Positions 56,911 to 64,000 of a stretch of DNA of 64,000 bases are shown piece by piece. The position numbers were made by a program, and so were the translations under genes. The stretch covers positions 62,001-126,000 of the forward strand of contig ML991806.1 of the NCBI GenBank assembly GCA_010094025.1, in the 5' to 3' direction. The first letter of the stretch is position 1, and every line of letters begins with the position of its first letter. The notes beneath the pieces are model-generated. The model worked only from the letters and a program-made list of their open reading frames with translations. It ran no database searches and was not told the origin of the DNA. The stretch comes from Viridothelium virens (Eukaryota; Ascomycota; Dothideomycetes; Trypetheliales; Trypetheliaceae).

Positions 56911-57916
56911 ACGCCGCCCCTTCACCCACATATTACGGGATCTGCTAGAAAGTGTATCAGTGACGAGAAACGGGCTATTACTGACACCGTTCAATGCAAA
57001 GAGTCTGGAACAATTTGAATAATACCACTGGCTATCGCTTTTTCATTCGGAAGAAATTGATTCAGAAGCTTCTGTGATTTTCTCCTTGCTAGTGTTTGAC
57101 ATGAACAGTTTCTCTTCAGGCCATGCGAGTATCTTGATTTTTTTGGTTGCACAAATCTTGATCTACGAAGATTCATGAATGCCCATTTCGACTTTCCTCC
57201 TTTTTCCCCCTTAGTTTTCTTTGTTGGTAATTCAAGCTTGACGATTCTTGTGTATGCCCTTCTGAGAAGAAAATCATTAATACCACAGAGGAGCTCTGTA
57301 TTTGATATTTCGGTTCGAGAGGAAACGGCCTCACAACCCCTTAAACTTCGGTATTAAAATCTTACAATCAAATGCGTACAGTGCATGAGAATTTCCTGCA
57401 TGGATATAAATTAGACCATGTGAGGGAATGAATAGTTCACAACCACTACTCAACAGAACACAACATTGATGCAATTTTAAATTATCTTATTGACTATATC
57501 AGCCTTTGCTACTAGACAATGCCTTCGTGTGTCTAACATAGAAATAATGCAGCCCATTGGCTATTAGGAATTTAACTCATTCACGTGTCCTCGCCCAGTG
57601 AACGCTTGATACCACTCCATATGTTCTTTAGAACCGAAGATATCATAGCGTGATTTAAAAATCCTCTTACTGGAACCTATATCAGTGACCTTATCAAGCA
57701 AATGTGAGGACTTTGTCAATGCAACTGCTCGCGCTGCAACCCTCGTCGATCCCACTATATCGCTACGTAGGCCAGTTGAGATGTCAGCTCAGAAGACACC
57801 GCAGCCTCATGGAATCCATACGATCAACCGAATGAAAGAAAGTCTTTTTTGCTCCACTTGGTCGTTTACGCTAGATGTTGTAGGAAGAATACTTTAATGA
57901 ACTTATCCAGAAGATA
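56911..57916. other. AT-rich intergenic stretch left of the MITE
   Basis: About 1 kb, low in GC. A minus-strand frame (57564-57755) contains FGSKEHMEWYQAFTGRGHV, which has protein-like composition but starts without ATG and matches no family I know; it may be a remnant. Confidence 0.4.
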
Positions 57917-58097
57917 CCTTACTGCGGAGAGGGGGTTCCTCAACTGGTAATTAATACAATGTTACCTCAGTTTTACTGTTATGACCATGTTCGCCCATGT
58001 TAAGGCAGCGTTAACATGGGCTGACAAGAGCATAACAGTAAATTCGAAATAACATTGTATTATTTACAAGTTGAGGAACCCCTTAACCGCGGTAAGG
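57917..58097. mobile_element. Fold-back MITE with TA target-site duplication (Tc1/mariner-like)
   Basis: Two 87-nt arms (57917-58003 and 58011-58097) are inverted repeats of each other around a 7-nt loop (GGCAGCG), so the whole 181-bp element is one long hairpin with scattered mismatches. Ends read CCTTACTGCGG... and ...CCGCGGTAAGG and are flanked by TA on both sides (57915-57916, 58098-58099), the target duplication of Tc1/mariner/pogo elements. There is no coding capacity, so it would need a transposase in trans. Arm identity is high but not perfect, suggesting moderate age. It lies just beyond the 3' end of the NACHT gene. Confidence 0.85.
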
Positions 58098-58222
58098 TAA
58101 TCAGCCCGTCGATTGTATCTTCGTTGCCAACCGCGTTATTGCTTTCAACACCTTCTGCTCTCTTAAAATGCGTTCTACAGTTTAAACTAAGCTCACTTGA
58201 GTCTACAGAGCATTACGAAATC

Positions 58223-61200
58223 TCAATCGTATACATCGTCCCACGATGTTGTCGCTAGTGCAAAAGAGTCCTCCTTCTCGAGCTTCAAGTCCCTGGGTTT
58301 CGAACTCGGGATAAGCTCAGAAGGGATGTCGAGATCAAAATCATGACTGAGCTGATTGTCCTCTTCATCATCGGTCAAACGTCCAACGTCCAGTTGGAAC
58401 CCTTCAGTGCTCGATTGCGATGCCTTGGGATCATCCAGGGTTGGATGTCCTCTTCGGAGGGTGTCTGGCGGCGTCCGATGCAGAACATTATGATATTCCA
58501 TATGCTTCTTGAGGGCTCGTGCATTTAGAAAACCCAGTTTGTGATACTCGCATGAAAGCTCGGGACAATAGAGGTTCAGAGTATGTAATTCCTCATGTTC
58601 TACTCTGTCACGGTCGTTCTCGAACCCATCCGATGATCGCGGACAGCCGCGAATGCGACAAGGGAACGCAGAAGGACCGTAGAGGCGTTTGAATGTCGCT
58701 AATTGTTTGTCTGGGAGTCCCTTTATCATTTCGGCGGTACCTAAGTGCTGTACGAGACTATAATATTTATGTAGCATGGACGTGAACAGAGTTGAGTCTT
58801 GATAAGCGTCCGCAACGGCACGAGCTACGGATTCGGTCGGTATTAGCCTGGACAACGCACTCCACGCAAAGATAGTAAACAGTCACACGAATGGATTATG
58901 AATTAGAATGTAGATCTTACCTGTTATTCTGTTGCCTGGCGTTTCGATCGAGATCCTCCGAAAGGTAGCCAAGCTCAAGAGGATTGAATAGATATTTTCA
59001 TAGGGTTTGAAAAACTCGAAACGGGAGTCCCTCATCTCAAGAATTTGCTTCTGGCCTTTTTTTTCTTTCGATTGGCCATTTCGGGAGCTGATAGATATAT
59101 ATTCTCGACAGAAGTCTTGAAGAACCAAAAGTAGCTTAGTTGGAGGCAGTACATTATGTTTACTGCACGCCAAGCTGGCATATTTTAATATGTGCTCCAA
59201 CCAGAACTCATTCGAGTATATTTGAAGCCTGTGATAGCCTTTACCCACATCCATCAAGCTCTGGTCTTCACTGTAGCTTGGGTCCACAAGTGTTAGGCCC
59301 TTGAGCAGATAGCTGGTGCAGGCGAATGCAATATCATAATGCGGCAACAGTCCATGCTCGAAGTGGCTCTTGTACTTAAGTAGATATCTGGCCTATTCAG
59401 CATGCATGTTACTAGCACAAGGATAAAGACGTACTCTTTGACCGAAGAGTGGACAAATCGAACAGTATCATGCGGTCCATCTTCAAGCAAAGGTTTGCAG
59501 AGATGGAAAACATTCCGAGACATTTGAGTGTTCGCACTAATGACTGTGCTTTCATGGTACAGCGAGACACCAGCCTGTACTTCATATTTCTTAAGGGGTC
59601 TCTCACCGAAAGCGATCCATTCGAATATTCGGATAACATTCGACAACCCTTTTCCATCAAGCTGGCCTTCGATTCTACTCCAAATTCGGCTGTAGCTACA
59701 GTTTCTATCAGCTTTGAGGAGGACTTGCTTCTTTATGCATACTTACACCTCATCCAGCCCTCTCGGCAGCGTATTCACAGCTTGATACATTTCTTCGATG
59801 CTGTAGATATCTTCAAGGGTTTTCACCACAAGCTGGACCCATAGGAACATGCCTTGATCCAAATAAGCCTGATTATCTTCTTGGTAAAAGGTAGTGTCAA
59901 ACCTTCAGCTTTCTCCACGAGAGCTCGACTAATATCCGCCATTTCGCCTCCGTCCACAGGGATGTCATCAATATTAGCCTGAATCTCTTGCATGTTGTAC
60001 TCTACAAATTGCTGGATTGCGCAATTAATGGCTTGATGCTCTTCGTTAAGCGAGATTTGTGAACGTCTTCCGAGCACACGAGATATCGGCTGAAGGTCAC
60101 GAGAGGAAATTAATACTTTACAAGACCCACCCTCTACTTGTTTGTTTCGAAGCAATGAATCGATCTCCGTTAGGACTGGTTTGTATTGATCTGCCTCGAA
60201 CTCGTCAAGACCATCCAGAACTATTCTGGTTGACGGCAGAATGGATAGCATTGTCGGAAATAAGATGCGGAGCTGAGCTAAAGACGGCATCTTGTTCTGG
60301 CAGATGAATTCATCGTAGATCCAACTTGATATCTCAGGATGGGCTCGAAGGGCCTGAGCAGCTAGGGACCGAAGAACCTTGGCGCATGTTTGACCATCTA
60401 TAGTAGAAAGCGTGCAGAAATAATATAAGACTGTACTGCTGGAATTATTCTGCAGCGATTCGATGATTTTCGAGCAAAGTACGCTTTTCCCTTCGAGTTA
60501 TCATGCTTAGCATTTCCATCGGAGCCTGGTAGGACAAGGGGGCATATACCTGATCCAGGTTTGCCTTTCATCCACACGAGTGTCTGTTGGGGCCCTTGGC
60601 GTGTCCAAGCCTTCATTTTGGGAGTTTGAAAGATCCAGTCGCAGCTTCCACGCTGACACCGGCTTGACAATCGACACAACTCATTCTCGCATTCTTGGTC
60701 CCACTTTCCGATGTCCAACCAAGCCATGACAGCGTCGAACTGAGATGTAGCACGCTCTTCCTCCTGCTTTGAGATTTGTTCGTTCCAGTTCTCCCTCCAA
60801 TCCTTGGCCTCTGCATATGCAAATGCCGCGGCTTCTTTGTCAACAAGCTCGCTATGCTTTGCTAGATCCGCCAAAATCTTCTTATATCTGGACGCGAAAT
60901 ACGCCCACGATGAAAGGAAGAATGTTTTCCAACCTACTCTGGAGGTTAGCTCCCATACTGCCACATGAATGAATGTCGCACCCTTTCTTCGGACGAACTG
61001 ATACGAACGGCGATGGAACTCCACTACATCCGCGTAGAAGACGGCCAACACATGCTGAAAGTCTGGTTCTGCCTTGAAAGTGGCAGACAGCCGGTCAAAT
61101 CGGGGCAATGTCTGAGCGATGTCTTTGTACGCTGAAATGATTAGTTCAAAGGCTTGAGCAAAGCCTGAGGATAACTGCTATAGTCAGAGACGTTTTTTCA

Positions 61201-61630
61201 AGTGCGGACGGCAACTCCGGTGATAGATATATCCTGGTCACGGTGGAGGAAACACAGGAGAGGTCCTACCTCCAAAACCAATTTCACTGGGGCCTGTCAA
61301 TTCCAGTTTAGAACACCATCGAAGCGTAGGCTTGTTCGTCGCTCTTACCCATATCCATGGCAGAAATGGAGTACCATTACACAGTACCTCCACAGCTGAG
61401 GAATATCGATCCAAGCCATCAAGAAAAGGCTGGATACGTCGCATGTTTCGGAGACTCTTTCGTTCTCCCAAGCGAGCCTCCAAATCGATCGCTGCATCTC
61501 TGACATCTTTGAGCGTCGTGGACTGGAATTGACGCGCATCCTGTTCGCTGACAGTAGTCTTGATGCGGTCGAAAGTTTCCTGGAAGGTCAGGCGAGCTTG
61601 CGGAGCGACGCTGGGCGACGTAGACGCCAT
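58223..61630 (-). CDS. NACHT-domain (NLR-like) protein with C2H2 tail
   Basis: STAND-type ATPase like those in fungal non-self recognition and incompatibility. Nine exons, all in phase: 61630-61349, 61293-61270, 61177-60982, 60933-60550, 60490-59903, 59852-59747, 59689-59431, 59374-58921 and 58824-58223, giving 964 residues. The N-terminal region (about 95-250; AYKDIAQTLPRFDRLSATF, FHRRSYQFVRRKGWKTFFLS) matches the domain usual before fungal NACHT modules (I believe DUF7708). The P-loop GKPGSGKS (about 289-296) is split by an intron. Next come Walker B-like RIVLDGLDEF (about 389), SSRD sensor, and a winged-helix part ending in VRFVHSSVKEY. The tail has two Cys/His clusters (CRIRGC..H; CPELSC..HMEYH) of C2H2 type, not WD40 or ankyrin repeats. 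Exon 2 is only 24 nt. The acceptors of exons 8 and 9 are the least certain. Divergent from the SNF2 gene. Confidence 0.82.
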
Positions 61631-62029
61631 GTTTGCGATGCTGTCGCCCTAGGCTAGAGGTTCGTCAAGGTCGGATGAGAAGTAAAGTAAAATTGCTTGT
61701 GTAAACTATACTCTCCGCTTGCATTGCAAAGATCAGGGAGCGCAAAAGGAATTAAAGCTTCCTGACACTGCCACCGGTGCGGTCTTACGTGTATGTGTAA
61801 GATACCTTATATACCGTCACAGCTGATCAAGGCAGCCTCGTAAGGCAGACACATGCGCCGCAAACCACGGCCGGTGCTGCCAGCCAGAACACGACGATAG
61901 AAGGGGTGGTAACATATGGAACGGCCTTTGCACATCAGACGGACCAGTGTTCGAGAGTCAAACTCGTAGGATCCAGATACAGCGATTGAATTGAGGTCGT
62001 CAAGCTCCATTGCTATTTTTCCTTTGAAA
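61631..62029. other. Shared promoter region NACHT / SNF2 genes
   Basis: 399 bp between two divergent starts. No extra gene seen. Confidence 0.5.
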
Positions 62030-64000
62030 ATGGACCACACCACATCCATCTCCTCGACGAAGTTTCCCCCTACCCCGCCACGAGAATCAGGCGAATTTCT
62101 TGGACCAGCCGCTCGCCCAGTGATCACCCCGTCACCCGTTCTCACTCCCAATCCAAGTGACGAAATTTACTTGGAAGCCCCTGCAACGAAGCGACGTCGA
62201 CTCCATCATGACGATCCAGAGCTCAAAGCTACGCGCTTCACGAGTCAATCGAACCACCCTTCTCCCGGACACAAAGATGCGAAACCCAGCGATATCGACG
62301 AAGCCACCGGTGCCGAAGGGCCAAAGAACGGCTTGTTGCGTCTGAGCGATGCCTGGCTGGAAAATATCGAAATTGAGCAGGGAAATCCCAGGCAAGACGA
62401 CGATCAACCGTTCCTTGAACAAGCTTGGTGGAATGGTGACTTAGAAATAAAGTATGACGTATATAACGAAATCGGGGAGGACCTGGAGGAGAAAGTTTGC
62501 TACGGAATGCTCGACGACCTTACGATTTCTGTTCATGAGGCCAGAATAGGAGATTTTGGAGATGGAATCTTCAATGCAAGGGTCTGCTCCAACTGCGTCT
62601 TTCTTCAGGGCAATTCAAATGAGGTTGGACTCATTGAGCCTGCGACTGCAAAAGCGATACGTGTCTTATCCGAAGATCCAGATATTGTTCTTCAGGTGAG
62701 ATGCACAATCAAGAGGGAATTGTTGACACCTCGAAGGCGGAAGAGTCTGAAGACCAGCTCGGTATGGTGTGCACATCTGAGTGTGATCATTTATGGTACC
62801 TTGAAGAGCTTCGACTTGTTCGGCCACTATCTCGAAGAATGTGGGTTCTATCTCCAAGATCCAGAGGGGTGTGATCAGAATGTCCCATACCGGAATCCGC
62901 ACCGACTGTCTGGCACGCAGAAGAACCCGCCAATGACAATAGAGCAGCAGCTTGACTACGCTAGCATCCAGCAGGAAGCATACAGTTCGGTAGATCTCAT
63001 CGGATCCCATCAAGAACTGCCAGAAGCTGTGACGCCATCACCTATCATAACGCCTTTATTTCCACACCAACGCAAAGCATTGACGTTTCTATTGACCAGA
63101 GAAAAGGGGTGGGAATTTCACGGCACCCGACCTGACATTTGGAAAGATGCCGGTCGAGGTCGTTATCTGAATACAATTTCCCGGGAGATGCAAGTTGGAT
63201 GCCCTCCATCATTTCAAGGTGGTATACTCGCAGATTACATGGGATTGGGCAAGACTTTAAGCATGATTGCGCTCGTTGCCTCGGACCTATCGCTCGATCA
63301 ATCGTCCATTTCAGTTCCTTCGACTCCGATGTCTGGAGATACATCCACGATCCGACTACGCTGTACTCTCATAGTTGTTCCGCCAAATTTGCTTCATACA
63401 TGGAACATTCAATTGGGTCGTCATATTAGACCGAAGATGGTCAGATATCGAAAGCACCATGGCAAAGATCGTATCAAGCATCGGTCTGAACTCGTTGGCC
63501 TTGATGTCCTCATCACGACATACCAGACCATTGCTGCTGAGTTCCAGAGGCGGCATACTTCTGCCAGTGTATTATTCACCGTCAACTGGCACCGCATCAT
63601 TTTGGACGAAGCCCATTTTATTCGAGACCGCTCAACAGCTACCGCAAAAGCCGTATGCGCTTTGGAGGGTCGGCGGCGGTGGGCGATGACTGGCACTCCC
63701 TTACAGCACGGCATCAATGACCTGGCTTCTTTATTCCAATTCATACGGGCTTATCCTTACTCCGACCCAAAAGTCTTCGACCAAGATATCGTGCACACAA
63801 CAGCCAGTGGGGGACAGAGCACGAGTATCGAGCGGCTTAAGAGACTATTTTCGTGTGTGGCCATCAGACGGTCCAACAACACTATAGATCTACCTAAGCG
63901 AGTTGACACTGTACTTCCCGTGGAGTTCGATTCCGAGGAAAGGACATTGTACAATGCGGTCCAGGAAAGGGCTAAATGCGTGCTTGAAGAGGCCAAAAAT
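62030..64000 (+). CDS. SNF2-family DNA-dependent ATPase (Rad5/HLTF-like), cut by window edge
   Basis: One uninterrupted frame of 657 codons from ATG 62030 to the last base, with no stop; the 3' part lies outside the window. The N-terminus is polar with a basic patch (ATKRRRLHHDD), possibly a nuclear signal. Helicase lobe 1 starts near 340 (TPLFPHQRKALTFLL). Motif I is ILADYMGLGKTLSMIAL (about 403-411), motif Ia CTLIVVPPNLLHTW, motif II DEAH (about 525, RIILDEAHFIRD) and motif III AMTGTPLQHGINDL (about 553), followed by LKRLFSCVAIRRS. Motif I has DYMGLGKT instead of the usual DEMGLGKT. The C3HC4 RING and second lobe expected in Rad5-like proteins would follow outside. Subfamily (SMARCA3-like, Rad5, Uls1) is not settled. 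Likely role: nuclear chromatin or repair translocase. Confidence 0.9.
   Translation, partial: MDHTTSISSTKFPPTPPRESGEFLGPAARPVITPSPVLTPNPSDEIYLEAPATKRRRLHHDDPELKATRFTSQSNHPSPGHKDAKPSDIDEATGAEGPKNGLLRLSDAWLENIEIEQGNPRQDDDQPFLEQAWWNGDLEIKYDVYNEIGEDLEEKVCYGMLDDLTISVHEARIGDFGDGIFNARVCSNCVFLQGNSNEVGLIEPATAKAIRVLSEDPDIVLQVRCTIKRELLTPRRRKSLKTSSVWCAHLSVIIYGTLKSFDLFGHYLEECGFYLQDPEGCDQNVPYRNPHRLSGTQKNPPMTIEQQLDYASIQQEAYSSVDLIGSHQELPEAVTPSPIITPLFPHQRKALTFLLTREKGWEFHGTRPDIWKDAGRGRYLNTISREMQVGCPPSFQGGILADYMGLGKTLSMIALVASDLSLDQSSISVPSTPMSGDTSTIRLRCTLIVVPPNLLHTWNIQLGRHIRPKMVRYRKHHGKDRIKHRSELVGLDVLITTYQTIAAEFQRRHTSASVLFTVNWHRIILDEAHFIRDRSTATAKAVCALEGRRRWAMTGTPLQHGINDLASLFQFIRAYPYSDPKVFDQDIVHTTASGGQSTSIERLKRLFSCVAIRRSNNTIDLPKRVDTVLPVEFDSEERTLYNAVQERAKCVLEEAKN

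Noticed and set aside
58825-58920. Acceptor CAG near 58848 for the last NACHT intron
   Set aside because: It puts the next codon in the wrong phase (immediate TAA). The TAG at 58825 gives an in-phase join.
59393-59430. 38-nt intron option in the NACHT gene (acceptor TAG at 59393)
   Set aside because: It keeps the frame but is too short. The acceptor at 59375 gives 56 nt, with a CTGAAT branch-like site at a normal distance, and also keeps the frame.
1-64000. CRISPR arrays, bacterial operons, rRNA genes, retroelement remains
   Set aside because: I looked for regularly spaced repeats, rRNA-like blocks and reverse-transcriptase or integrase motifs and saw none. The intron-rich gene structure is eukaryotic.

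Overview
The window looks like nuclear DNA of a filamentous ascomycete (Pezizomycotina). Protein genes carry short introns (about 48-120 nt, GT-AG, with CTAAC/CTGAC-like branch sites). The gene set (CTDK-I gamma, Psr1 phosphatase, MirB-type siderophore transporter, NACHT protein with C2H2 tail) is typical of that group. I cannot fix the class from sequence alone. All gene models were built by joining reading frames at splice sites in phase, so they are predictions.

Left part (1-30.7 kb): a giant midasin gene (MDN1) on the minus strand is divergent from a mitochondrial bL12 gene. Next come CTK3 and PRO3 (pyrroline-5-carboxylate reductase) as a head-to-head pair, a glycogen-binding (AMPK1-CBM) protein, a long RING / RS-rich protein and a single-exon membrane ankyrin protein. 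This is mostly conserved housekeeping DNA.

Middle (30.7-53.7 kb): after a 2-kb gene-poor stretch come a SnoaL-like protein with an unusually long intron, a secreted GPI-type carboxylesterase, a Psr1-type phosphatase, SDS22 (PP1 regulator), an intron-bearing tRNA-Val(CAC), ILV3 (dihydroxyacid dehydratase), a GT8-like Golgi-type protein head to head with PRP38, MTG1 (mitoribosome GTPase), and a siderophore transporter whose upstream region holds two exact ATCWGATAA iron-GATA motifs.

Right part (53.7-64 kb): a decayed accessory island. It holds a methyltransferase pseudogene, a short tandem repeat, an orphan gene of unknown role and a perfect fold-back MITE with TA target duplication. Beyond it, a nine-exon NACHT (NLR-like) gene is divergent from a SNF2-family helicase that runs off the right edge.

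Working links: MDN1, bL12m and MTG1 serve ribosome assembly (cytosolic and mitochondrial). CTK3 and PRP38 serve transcription and splicing. PRO3 and ILV3 serve amino-acid synthesis. Psr1 and SDS22 belong to phosphatase signalling. The most unusual material is the NLR/SNF2 pair, the membrane ankyrin protein, the RING-RS protein and the iron-GATA promoter.
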